This document shows positions 14,109-21,684 of a DNA stretch of 35,990 bases, one piece after another. The stretch covers positions 1-35,990 of the forward strand of contig JAGBDS010000004.1 of the NCBI GenBank assembly GCA_017937405.1, given 5' to 3'. The translations under genes and the position numbers were made by a program. The notes beneath the pieces are model-generated. The model saw nothing but the letters and a program-made list of their open reading frames with translations, was not told the DNA's origin and searched no databases. The DNA is from Oscillibacter sp. (GTDB lineage: Bacteria > Bacillota > Clostridia > Oscillospirales > Oscillospiraceae). Positions within the stretch are counted from its first letter, which is position 1; every line of letters starts with the position of its first letter.

Positions 14109-16709
14109 TCATACCCCTTCATCCGAAAACGGTGGTTCTTCATCGTCGCTGTCCGGTGCGCCGCCCATCTGCATCTCCTGCCACTGGGCGCGGGTGATGA
14201 GCAGCTGCCGGGGCTTGGAGCCCTCGAAGGGGCCTACGATGCCCCGCTCCTCCATCTGGTCCACCAGCCGGGCGGCACGGGAGTAGCCTAGCTTCAACCG
14301 GCGCTGGAGCATGGAAACGGAGGCCTGGCCTGTCTCCAGCACCACATCCACGGCGGCGGGCAGCAGCTCGTCGCCGTCCTCGTCGCCGGAGTCGGCAGCG
14401 GCGGCAGAGCCGCCCTTGGCGCCGCCCTTTTCCTTCTCCTGGATGGACTCCTCGATCTTGGCGATGACCTCGTCGGAATACTGGGCCTCGCCGGACTGCT
14501 TGACGAACTCCACCACCTGCTCGATCTCCTCCGGGGAGATGAAGCAGCCTTGGACACGGGTGGGCTTTCCAGCACCCAGCGGGGCGTAGAGCATATCGCC
14601 CCTGCCAACCAGCTTTTCCGCGCCGGTATTATCCAGAATGATGCGGGATTCCAGAGAGGACGCCACCGCGAAGGCAATGCGGCTGGGGATGTTGGCCTTC
14701 ATCAAACCGGTGATGACATCGGCGGAGGGCCGCTGGGTGGCGATGACCAGGTGGACGCCTGCGGCACGGCCCATCTGGGCCACACGGCAGATGGATTCTT
14801 CCACTTCCTTGGCCGCCACCAGCATCAGGTCGGCCAGCTCGTCGATGACCACCACCACGCTGGGCAGCGTCTCCATGCCCTCGGTGGCCCGGGCCAGACG
14901 GTTGAACTCCTCCAGCTTCTTCACGCCGTGCTCGGAAAAGGTCTTGTACCGCTTCATCATCTCGAACACCGCCCACTGGAGGGCGCCGGCGGCCTTCTTC
15001 GGGTCCGTCACCACCGGGATCAGCAGGTGGGGGATACCGTTATAGGGGGCCAGCTCCACCATTTTGGGGTCCACCATGATGAAGCGGACCTCGTCGGGAG
15101 TGGACTTGTAGAGCATACTGATGATGAGGGAGTTGGTGCAGACGGACTTACCGGAGCCGGTGGTACCCGCGATCAGGACGTGGGGCAGCTTTTCGATGTC
15201 GCCGATAACATTTTTGCCCGCGATGTCCCGGCCCAGGGCAAAGGCCGTCTTGGACTTGTGCTCGGTGAAATCGCGGGACTCGATGACGTCCCGGATGAGG
15301 ACGGGGGTGACATGCTTGTTGGGCACCTCGATGCCCACCACGGAGATCTTGTCGGGGATGGGGGCAATGCGGACGCCGGTGGCGCCCAGGGCCAGGGCGA
15401 TATCGTCCGCCAGATTGGTAATTTTGGAGAGCTTCACGCCCTGGTCCAGCACGAACTCGTACCGGGTGACGGAGGGGCCGTGGACCACGTCGCCGGGGGT
15501 GGCGTCCACGCCGAAGCTGGTGAGGGTCTCCGCCAGGCGGCGGGAGTTGTTCCGCAGCTCGGCCCCGGCCTCGATGTGGTTCTCTCCACGGCTGGCCTGC
15601 AGCAGGGTGATGGGCGGGAACTGATAGACGTCCTCTTCCGTGGCCAGCTTCTCCTCGATCTCCGCCGTGACGGCGGCGGTCTGGGCCGCCACCTCTTTGG
15701 CGGTGTTGGCCTTCTCCTTTCGGAGAGAGACCGGTTCTTCCGCCACAGGCATCGGCGCGGGAGCGGCGGCAGGAGCGGGTGTAGGCGCAGGGGCGGGGAC
15801 GGGCACCGCAGGCGCGGAGACCACCGGCTCGTCGCCTCTGGGGATGGCCGGGGTCTTTTCCATCCTTTCAGGCTGTTCGCTCAGCACCTGAGCAGGAGTC
15901 TTCTGCTGGTCGGACTTATGCCGGAAGAAGCTGGTGAACTTCCCCTCCTTCTCCGGCGCTTTTTCGGGGGTCTTCTCTGCCGGTTTGGCGGCGGGCACAT
16001 CGTCCAGGGGGAAGTCGATCTGAGGCCGGGGCTTTTCCTCCGTCCGGCGCTTGGGCGGCTCCACAGGGACCATGCGGATATGGGGCTGCTCCGGCTCCTC
16101 CTCGTACTGGGGGCGCTCCCGGTGTTTTTCGATGAGGGCCCCTACCGTCAGCCGCAGGGCCACCATCAGCAGCACAACAAACAGGACGATAAACACGATC
16201 ATGGAAACGAGAGAAGAGAATACCGCCGAGGAACCAATGGCAAGGACACCGGAAACGGCGCCGCCGGAGGCCAGTGCGTTGCCGCTGGTCCAGAGCTTGG
16301 GCAGGACGCCCAGGGAGGACTCAAAGATCTCCTTGCAAAACAGAATATGCCCCAGGGCACCGAATAAGACCGGCAGCAGCAGGGCGCAGGCCGTCCGCAG
16401 CCGCACGGGGCGGCCGTGGTGGAACAGCAGGATCAGCGCCGCCAGCAGCATGGACGGAGCGGCCAGCCAGTAGCCGTAGCCGAACAGGCCCTTCAGCAGC
16501 GCCGCGAACCAGTCCAGGAAGATGGCGGAGACCTTGAAGTAGCTGACGGCGGCGCAAAGCGTCAGCACCAGCAGGACAACGCCCCACACCTCCCGGCGGA
16601 TGGGCCGCTGCTGGGGCTGGGACGGCTTTTGGGACCGGCCGGAGCCGCTGCCGCCGCTCTTCTTGGCGGTGGATGATTTGGTTGATTTCTTTTGTGTCGT
16701 GGCAGCCAC
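14109..16709 (-). CDS. ftsK: DNA translocase FtsK/SpoIIIE
   Basis: An 866-residue membrane-anchored ATPase that pumps chromosomal DNA at the division or sporulation septum. An N-terminal Lys/Ser-rich stretch precedes hydrophobic segments at about residues 42-58, 62-75, 82-97, 105-124 and 160-188. A proline/alanine-rich linker (about 297-322) leads to the RecA-like motor with Walker A GTTGSGKS (515-522) and Walker B VVVVIDELADLM (about 618-629). The C-terminal gamma winged helix (about 780-850, GQASVSMLQRRLKLGYSRAA) reads orienting DNA sequences. Length matches SpoIIIE/SftA-class proteins. The start is GTG at 16709 with GGAGG nine bases upstream. It follows uppP and the remnant of its duplicated end. 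Confidence 0.93.
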   Translation of the reverse strand: MAATTQKKSTKSSTAKKSGGSGSGRSQKPSQPQQRPIRREVWGVVLLVLTLCAAVSYFKVSAIFLDWFAALLKGLFGYGYWLAAPSMLLAALILLFHHGRPVRLRTACALLLPVLFGALGHILFCKEIFESSLGVLPKLWTSGNALASGGAVSGVLAIGSSAVFSSLVSMIVFIVLFVVLLMVALRLTVGALIEKHRERPQYEEEPEQPHIRMVPVEPPKRRTEEKPRPQIDFPLDDVPAAKPAEKTPEKAPEKEGKFTSFFRHKSDQQKTPAQVLSEQPERMEKTPAIPRGDEPVVSAPAVPVPAPAPTPAPAAAPAPMPVAEEPVSLRKEKANTAKEVAAQTAAVTAEIEEKLATEEDVYQFPPITLLQASRGENHIEAGAELRNNSRRLAETLTSFGVDATPGDVVHGPSVTRYEFVLDQGVKLSKITNLADDIALALGATGVRIAPIPDKISVVGIEVPNKHVTPVLIRDVIESRDFTEHKSKTAFALGRDIAGKNVIGDIEKLPHVLIAGTTGSGKSVCTNSLIISMLYKSTPDEVRFIMVDPKMVELAPYNGIPHLLIPVVTDPKKAAGALQWAVFEMMKRYKTFSEHGVKKLEEFNRLARATEGMETLPSVVVVIDELADLMLVAAKEVEESICRVAQMGRAAGVHLVIATQRPSADVITGLMKANIPSRIAFAVASSLESRIILDNTGAEKLVGRGDMLYAPLGAGKPTRVQGCFISPEEIEQVVEFVKQSGEAQYSDEVIAKIEESIQEKEKGGAKGGSAAAADSGDEDGDELLPAAVDVVLETGQASVSMLQRRLKLGYSRAARLVDQMEERGIVGPFEGSKPRQLLITRAQWQEMQMGGAPDSDDEEPPFSDEGV

Positions 16710-16730
16710 GGTATGTACCTCCGATGGTGA

Positions 16731-16803
16731 TTACTGGATGATGGTCAGGACCAGGGTGACGGTACCTGCGATCCAGCAGTAATAGGCGAAGAAGCCGAAC
16801 TTG
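16731..16803 (-). pseudogene. uppP: Detached second copy of the uppP 3' end
   Basis: These bases repeat the last 24 codons of uppP: 16732-16803 match 16939-17010 at offset 207 with one difference (T16735 versus C16942). The copy keeps the reading frame and ends with TAA; its last codon reads CAG instead of CGG. It lacks any upstream coding part and abuts the ftsK ribosome binding site, as the original uppP end probably did. Confidence 0.85.
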
Positions 16804-16937
16804 TCTCCCCACAAAATCTTCGATTTTGCGGGGGCCCCTTGATTGGGACTCAAATGGTCAGGCAAAGCCCGACCATTTCAAGGTTTTGCGGTCTGCAAAA
16901 CCCTTGACGCCGCTTGCGCGTCTGGGCAAGTTTTCTG
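16804..16937. repeat. Hairpin-rich spacer between the two uppP 3' ends
   Basis: About 134 bases of non-coding sequence built of successive palindromes: CCCC-ACAAAATC/GATTTTGCGGGG, AAATGGTC/GACCATTT, CAAGGTTTTGC/GCAAAACCCTTG and GACGC/GCGTC. It has no resemblance to uppP or ftsK and looks like a small inserted element. Confidence 0.65.
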
Positions 16938-17771
16938 CTACCGGATGATGGTCAGGACCAGGGTGACGGTACCTGCGATCCAGCAGTAATAGGCGAAGAA
17001 GCCGAACTTGCCCTTGTCGGCGATCATTTTCAGCAGGCGGATGCAGGCGTAACCCACGAGAGCGGCCACCGCCACGCCCACCAGGTATGCGGGGACGTCG
17101 CCCCAGATGATGCCGGCCTCCGCTGCATCCTTCAGGCTGAGGATGTTAGCGCCCAGGATAGCGGGGATGGACAGCAGGAAGGAAAAGCGGACAGCGAACT
17201 TCCGCTCAAAGCCCACGAAGCACCCAGCGGTAATGGTGGTACCGGAGCGGGAGATGCCGGGGCAGGTAGCAATGGCCTGGCCCACGCCCACCAGCAGCGC
17301 ATCCAGCAGTGTGGCACTCTTCTCCGTCTTGCGGCCCTTCTTCACCCGGTCGCTGGCAAACAACAGGAAGCCTGTGACGATCAGGGCGCCCGCTACAAAG
17401 TACATATTGTTGCTAAGGCCCTCCACCAGGTCCTTCACAGGAAGGATAACAAACAGCGGCAGCGTGCCCACGATGATGAGCAGGATCAGCCGCCGGGCAG
17501 GGGGAACGGGGGTCGGCGTGGAGCGGTGGGCCAGGTCGCTGACGCCCCGGAAAAACTCCAGGACCATGTCCCGGATGTCGTCCCAGTAGGCGACGAACAC
17601 CGCCAGCAGGGTGCCCAGGTGCAGCAGCACATCGAAAAACTCCGGGATGTCAGAGGCGCCGGACATGCCCAGCAGGTGCTCCGCGATGGCCAGATGACCG
17701 GAGCTGGAAATGGGCAGGAACTCCGCCACGCCCTGAATAAGGCCCAGGAGGATGGATGACAACAGAGACAA
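16938..17771 (-). CDS. uppP: Undecaprenyl-diphosphatase UppP (BacA)
   Basis: A 277-residue multi-pass membrane enzyme that dephosphorylates undecaprenyl diphosphate to recycle the lipid carrier of wall synthesis; overproduction gives bacitracin resistance in other bacteria. The family motifs are present: GVAEFLPISSSGHL with its catalytic glutamate and PGISRSGTTI. The start is probably TTG at 17771 (MSLLSSILLGLIQG, matching the family N-terminus) with AAGGAG ten bases upstream; GTG at 17780 is an alternative but sits too close to that site. The last 24 codons recur downstream at 16731-16803. It is probably the first gene of a uppP-ftsK unit. Confidence 0.93.
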   Translation of the reverse strand: MSLLSSILLGLIQGVAEFLPISSSGHLAIAEHLLGMSGASDIPEFFDVLLHLGTLLAVFVAYWDDIRDMVLEFFRGVSDLAHRSTPTPVPPARRLILLIIVGTLPLFVILPVKDLVEGLSNNMYFVAGALIVTGFLLFASDRVKKGRKTEKSATLLDALLVGVGQAIATCPGISRSGTTITAGCFVGFERKFAVRFSFLLSIPAILGANILSLKDAAEAGIIWGDVPAYLVGVAVAALVGYACIRLLKMIADKGKFGFFAYYCWIAGTVTLVLTIIR

Positions 17772-17865
17772 TATGCTCACGCTCCTTATGGTTCAAATTT
17801 TCATACAAAAATAGTATAGCATGAATGCCCCAAAAATTCCAGTCATATTTATGTCAACGCAACAG

Positions 17866-17897
17866 AAAACGGGGAACGCGATGCGTTCCCCGTTTTT
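17866..17897 (-). terminator. Terminator between rnc and uppP
   Basis: AAAACGGGGAACGC (17866-17879) pairs perfectly with GCGTTCCCCGTTTT (17883-17896). The minus strand ends in Ts, three bases past the rnc stop. It is followed by the uppP leader, which has a TATACT -10 near 17812. Confidence 0.85.
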
Positions 17898-17899
17898 CG

Positions 17900-18583
17900 T
17901 CATTTTTCGCCCAGGACAGCCAGCGCCGCTTTGGCGGCGGACTGCTCGGCCTCTTTCTTGCTGTGGCCGGAGCCGGTGCCTACCACCGCGCCATTGAGCA
18001 ACACCTCCGCCACAAAGGTCTTGGCATGGTCCGGGCCCTGCTCTCCTGCCATGCGGTAGCTGAGCTCCTGGCCCGCCTGACGCTGGACCAGCTCCTGGAG
18101 GGCGGTCTTGTAGTCCCGGCGGCGTTCCTCCACCGCCTCCTCCTTCTCGGCGTCCAGCAGCAAACGGTGGATGAGGGCCGAGGCCTCACCGATGCCGCCG
18201 TCCAGATACACGGCGGCGAACACCGCTTCCGTAGCGTCCGCCAGAATGGAGGTGCGGGTGCGGCCGCCTCCGGCCTCCTCGCCCCGGCCCAGCTTCAGAT
18301 AGCTGCCCAGGTCCAGCTTCCGCGCCACCTCATACAAGCTCTGCTCGCACACCAGCGCCGCCCGGATGCGGGTCAGGTCCCCCTCCGGCAGGTCGGGATG
18401 CTGGACGAACAGGAATTCCGCCGTCACGAAGCCCAGCACGGAATCTCCCAGGAATTCCAGCCGCTCGTTGCTGTTCAGCCCGGCGGAGCGGTGCTCGTTG
18501 GCGTAGGAGCTGTGGTTCAGCGCCTCGGACAGCAGGGCCGGGTCCCGGAAGGTGTAATTCAGTTTTTTCTCCAGTTCCTGCAT
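17900..18583 (-). CDS. rnc: Ribonuclease III
   Basis: A 227-residue double-strand-specific endoribonuclease that processes rRNA precursors and structured mRNAs. The signature NERLEFLGDS is at residues 39-48, a second acidic cluster (ADATEAVFAAVYLDGG) supplies the remaining metal ligands, and a double-stranded RNA-binding domain occupies about 155-225 (KTALQELVQR to KKEAEQSAAKAAL). I use ATG at 18583 rather than the in-frame TTG at 18598 because GGAGAGG lies six bases before the ATG and would fall inside the longer form. It lies downstream of acpP, as in many Firmicutes (plsX-acpP-rnc). Confidence 0.95.
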   Translation of the reverse strand: MQELEKKLNYTFRDPALLSEALNHSSYANEHRSAGLNSNERLEFLGDSVLGFVTAEFLFVQHPDLPEGDLTRIRAALVCEQSLYEVARKLDLGSYLKLGRGEEAGGGRTRTSILADATEAVFAAVYLDGGIGEASALIHRLLLDAEKEEAVEERRRDYKTALQELVQRQAGQELSYRMAGEQGPDHAKTFVAEVLLNGAVVGTGSGHSKKEAEQSAAKAALAVLGEK

Positions 18584-18604
18584 AGCGTTCCTCTCCAAAA
18601 GGAA

Positions 18605-18625
18605 ACCCCGCGCGGACGGCGGGGT
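18605..18625 (-). terminator. Hairpin between acpP and rnc
   Basis: CCCCGC and GCGGGG pair across a seven-base loop, followed on the minus strand by TTTCCTTTT. It may attenuate transcription from acpP into rnc. Confidence 0.5.
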
Positions 18626-18633
18626 ATGTTCCT

Positions 18634-18879
18634 TTACTTCAGCTTTCCGGCGATATAATTTACCGCGTCGCCCACGGTCTTGAGCTTGCCCAGGTCTTCC
18701 TCCTGGACCTCGCCCATCTCAAATTCCTCCTCCATGGCCATGACCAGCTCCACCAGGTCCACGGAATCGGCGCCCAGGTCCTCCTCAAAAGAGGTCTCCA
18801 TGGTCACTTCGGAGGGCTCCATGGCGAACTGCTCGGCCACCAGCTCCTGCATCGTTTGAAAGATTTCTTCGATAGACAT
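18634..18879 (-). CDS. acpP: Acyl carrier protein
   Basis: An 81-residue acidic carrier protein of fatty acid synthesis. S39 in GADSVDLVEL is the phosphopantetheine attachment site. The flanking helices (IEEIFQTMQELVAEQF and EEEFEMGEVQEEDL) fit the four-helix fold. The start is ATG at 18879 with AAGGAG ten bases upstream. It has its own promoter just inside the plsX-acpP gap, in keeping with the high demand for ACP, and forms a lipid-synthesis cluster with plsX. Confidence 0.95.
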   Translation of the reverse strand: MSIEEIFQTMQELVAEQFAMEPSEVTMETSFEEDLGADSVDLVELVMAMEEEFEMGEVQEEDLGKLKTVGDAVNYIAGKLK

Positions 18880-18927
18880 TTCTGCCACACTCCTTACGGG
18901 ATGATTCCTATATGTTGTATTGAGGCA

Positions 18928-18957
18928 ATCATACGGCAACAGCCGCGTACCTGTCAA
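18928..18957 (-). promoter_or_regulatory. acpP promoter
   Basis: Consensus -35 TTGACA (18952-18957) and TATGAT (18928-18933) on the minus strand, 18 bases apart, directly downstream of the plsX stop. Confidence 0.75.
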
Positions 18958-18964
18958 GTGCTTC

Positions 18965-19999
18965 TTACACTTTTTCAGCGCCGCGCTCCAGCTTCATGGC
19001 GCCGATGTTGGCCTCGATGTCCGCGATGAAGCCGCTTTCCGCATACTCCTTGGCCCGCAGGACGGCGTTGCAGATGGCCCGGGCGTCAGAGGAGCCGTGG
19101 GCCTTGATGACCGGCTTGGAGATGCCCAGGAAGGGCGTGCCGCCGATCTCGCTGGGGTCCAGCAGCTTCTTCATGTCCGCCATGTCGCTCTTCACCATGG
19201 CGGCGGCAAGCTTCGTTTTCGTGCTGGAGAGGAACATCTTTTTCAGTTCCTTCAGCAGGAACTTGCCGGTGCCCTCCAGACTCTTCAGCATGACGTTGCC
19301 GGTGAAGCCGTCGGCCACCACCACGTCGGCGCCGCCCATCATCACGTCGCTGGCCTCGATGTTTCCGGTGAAGTGGAGGCGTCCCGCCTCCGATGCGGCC
19401 CGGAGCAGCGCGTAGGTCTCATGACGCAGGGCGTCACCCTTCTCCTCCTCCGCGCCGATGTTCAGCAGGGCCACCCGGGGCTTTTCCACCCCCAGGACCC
19501 GCTTGGCGTAGTAATTGCCGAGATAGGCGAACTGCATCAGGTACTCCGGCGTACACTCGGCGTTGGCGCCGCAGTCACACAGGACTGCCTTGCCGCCCAA
19601 AACGGGGATGACGGGGCCCATGGCGGCCCGGCGGATGCCCTGGATACGCTTGACCAGCAGCGTCGCGCCGGACAGCAAGGCGCCAGTAGAACCAGCGGAG
19701 ACGAAGGCGTCCCCCTCCCCCGCTTTCAGCAGGTTCAATCCCACCGTCAGGGAGGAGTCCTTTTTCATTTTAAAGGCGGTGGCGGGGTCGTCGGAAATCT
19801 CCACCACCTCGCTGGCGTCTTTCAGCTCCACGCCGGAAGGCAGGGTCTTTTCGCCGCAGGCCTCCACGGCCCGCAGCACGTCCGCCGCCCGGCCCACCAG
19901 GAGGATGTCCACGCCGTGCTGCTTGTGGGCGTCCAGTGCGCCCTGAACTACGGCTGCGGGGGCGTTGTCGCCGCCCATGGCGTCTACGATGATCTTCAT
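18965..19999 (-). CDS. plsX: Phosphate acyltransferase PlsX
   Basis: A 344-residue peripheral enzyme that converts acyl-ACP to acyl-phosphate, the acyl donor for PlsY in phospholipid synthesis. The N-terminus KIIVDAMGGDNAP is the family hallmark; VSAGSTGALL, DCGANAECTPEYL, VADGFTGNVMLKSLEG and the final domain agree over full length. The ATG overlaps the trmFO stop (ATGA, 19996-19999), so translation is coupled. It is followed by acpP, its substrate carrier. Confidence 0.95.
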   Translation of the reverse strand: MKIIVDAMGGDNAPAAVVQGALDAHKQHGVDILLVGRAADVLRAVEACGEKTLPSGVELKDASEVVEISDDPATAFKMKKDSSLTVGLNLLKAGEGDAFVSAGSTGALLSGATLLVKRIQGIRRAAMGPVIPVLGGKAVLCDCGANAECTPEYLMQFAYLGNYYAKRVLGVEKPRVALLNIGAEEEKGDALRHETYALLRAASEAGRLHFTGNIEASDVMMGGADVVVADGFTGNVMLKSLEGTGKFLLKELKKMFLSSTKTKLAAAMVKSDMADMKKLLDPSEIGGTPFLGISKPVIKAHGSSDARAICNAVLRAKEYAESGFIADIEANIGAMKLERGAEKV

Positions 20000-21303
20000 G
20001 CGAGGACCTCCTCCTTGATCTGGTCGATGATGGCAAGGGACCGCTGGGACAGCTCGGCGTTCTTGTTCCGCTTGCCCTTGACCCGGTGGCTAAGCGGCGG
20101 AATGATGCCGAAGTTGATATTCATGGGCTGGAACTGGGTAATGGACTGGTTGGAGACATACAGCCCCAGGGCGCCAATGGCAGTCTCCCGGGGGAAGTCG
20201 ATGGGGTCCATGCCCCGCAGCCGCCGGGCGGTCTCCACGCCCACCAGGAAGCCGCTGGCGGCGGATTCCACATAACCCTCCACGCCGGTCATCTGTCCGG
20301 CGAAGGAGATGCGGGGCTGGGCTTTCAGGCGGTAATAGCGGTCCAGCAGCTTGGGGGAGTTCAGGAACGTGTTGCGGTGCATGACGCCGTAGCGCAGGAA
20401 CTCCGCGTCGTGGAGGGCGGGGATCATGGAGAACACCCGCTTCTGCTCCGGGAACCGCAGGTGGGTCTGGAAGCCCACCAGGTTATAGACCGTACCGTCG
20501 GCGTTGTCCCGGCGGAGCTGCACCACGGCGTAGGGCCAGCGGCCCGTGCGGGGGTCGTCCAGCCCCCGGGATTTCAGGGGGCCGTACAGCAGCGTGTCGT
20601 GGCCCCGGCGGGCCATGACCTCCACCGGCATGCAGCCCTCGAACACCTGGCTGTCCTCAAAGCCGTGGACCTCCGCCTCCTGGGCGGTGGTCAGGGCCTG
20701 CCAGAAGGCGTCGTACTCCTCCTGATTCATGGGGCAGTTCACATAGTCCAGGCCGCCCTTGTCGTACCGGGAGCCAAACCAGGCCTTGTCCATATCCACG
20801 CTTTCGGCGGACACCAGAGGCGCCGCCGCGTCGTAAAAGTGGAGGTCACTGTCCTCCCCCAGAAGGGATTGCAGGCGCTCCGCCAGGGCGTCAGAGGTCA
20901 GGGGGCCGGAGGCGATGACCACCTCGCCCTCCGGGATCTCCGTCACTTCGCCGGGGACGACGGTGATGCGGGGATGGCTTTTGACCTTCTCCGTCACCAT
21001 CTGGGCAAAGCCGTGGCGGTCCACCGCCAGGGCGCCGCCGGCCTCCACCCGGGTGGCGTCGGCGCAGGACAGGATCAGGCTGTCCAGGCGGCGCATCTCC
21101 TCTTTCAGCAGGCCCACGGCGTTTTCCAGCTGGTCGGAGCGCAGGGAGTTGGAGCAGCACAGCTCCGCGAAATCATTGGTCACATGGGCGGGGGTCTTTT
21201 TCTCCGGTTTCATTTCCCGGAGCGTCACGTCAATACCCCGCTTGGCAAGCTGCCAGGCACATTCGCTGCCAGCAAGGCCCGCACCGATGACGGTCACATT
21301 CAT
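19996..21303 (-). CDS. trmFO: tRNA (uracil-5-)-methyltransferase TrmFO, folate-dependent
   Basis: A 435-residue flavoenzyme that makes m5U54 in the T-loop of tRNA using methylenetetrahydrofolate and FADH2. It has the FAD-binding motif VIGAGLAGSECA at the N-terminus, then CSNSLRSD, AGGALAVDRHGFA and, near the C-terminus, QMTGVEGYVESAASG and NINFGIIPPL, all characteristic. The start is ATG at 21303 with AAGGAGG eight bases upstream; the longer open frame runs into the palindromic intergenic region. It is four bases overlapped with plsX. topA, commonly its neighbour in Firmicutes, lies upstream beyond a 381-base gap. Confidence 0.95.
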   Translation of the reverse strand: MNVTVIGAGLAGSECAWQLAKRGIDVTLREMKPEKKTPAHVTNDFAELCCSNSLRSDQLENAVGLLKEEMRRLDSLILSCADATRVEAGGALAVDRHGFAQMVTEKVKSHPRITVVPGEVTEIPEGEVVIASGPLTSDALAERLQSLLGEDSDLHFYDAAAPLVSAESVDMDKAWFGSRYDKGGLDYVNCPMNQEEYDAFWQALTTAQEAEVHGFEDSQVFEGCMPVEVMARRGHDTLLYGPLKSRGLDDPRTGRWPYAVVQLRRDNADGTVYNLVGFQTHLRFPEQKRVFSMIPALHDAEFLRYGVMHRNTFLNSPKLLDRYYRLKAQPRISFAGQMTGVEGYVESAASGFLVGVETARRLRGMDPIDFPRETAIGALGLYVSNQSITQFQPMNINFGIIPPLSHRVKGKRNKNAELSQRSLAIIDQIKEEVLA

Positions 21304-21684
21304 AGAGAAGTCCTCCTTTGTTGAGGGTGTCCCCCGGGGTGGGGGACGGGGAATGAACCCCCCGTTTCTCTTTTTTGCGAAAAAGAGAAATGGGCCGTTC
21401 ACGGTCCAAAGAGAAATCGCTTGGGCGGATCAACTTGACACGAATGTGTCAAGTTGACCGCGGGACGGGGGTCGAGCGAGACGGTGCGGTGGAAACTTGG
21501 GGAGCATGTGCCGGGTGCGCCGTATCCTTGGGGAGCCAAGATGGTGCTTCCCCGCATTTGGGGGCTTGGGTGGGGCTTTCAGGGTGGGTATCGTATGGTC
21601 CCTACTCCTCTTTCCGCGCTCCCCGCTTCGCTTAGCGCTACCTAGGCAGTGAATAGCGGGCGGTGAGAGACGTCCTTCCGTGCT
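21304..21684. repeat. 381-bp hairpin-rich intergenic region between topA and trmFO
   Basis: I see no gene here. The trmFO-proximal half is built of inverted repeats: GTCCCCC/GGGGGAC (21330-21348), TTTCTCTTTTT/AAAAAGAGAAA (near 21365-21390) and a perfect 11-bp pair CAACTTGACAC/GTGTCAAGTTG with loop GAAT (21431-21456). The topA-proximal half has G-rich stretches and GCGCT/AGCGC pairs near 21618-21640. It interrupts what is often a tight topA-trmFO pairing and looks like inserted or decayed non-coding elements. Confidence 0.6.

Noticed and set aside
14550-16367. Plus-strand open frame of 605 codons over ftsK
   Set aside because: Antisense to the conserved FtsK/SpoIIIE motor; no ribosome binding site and no recognisable domain.
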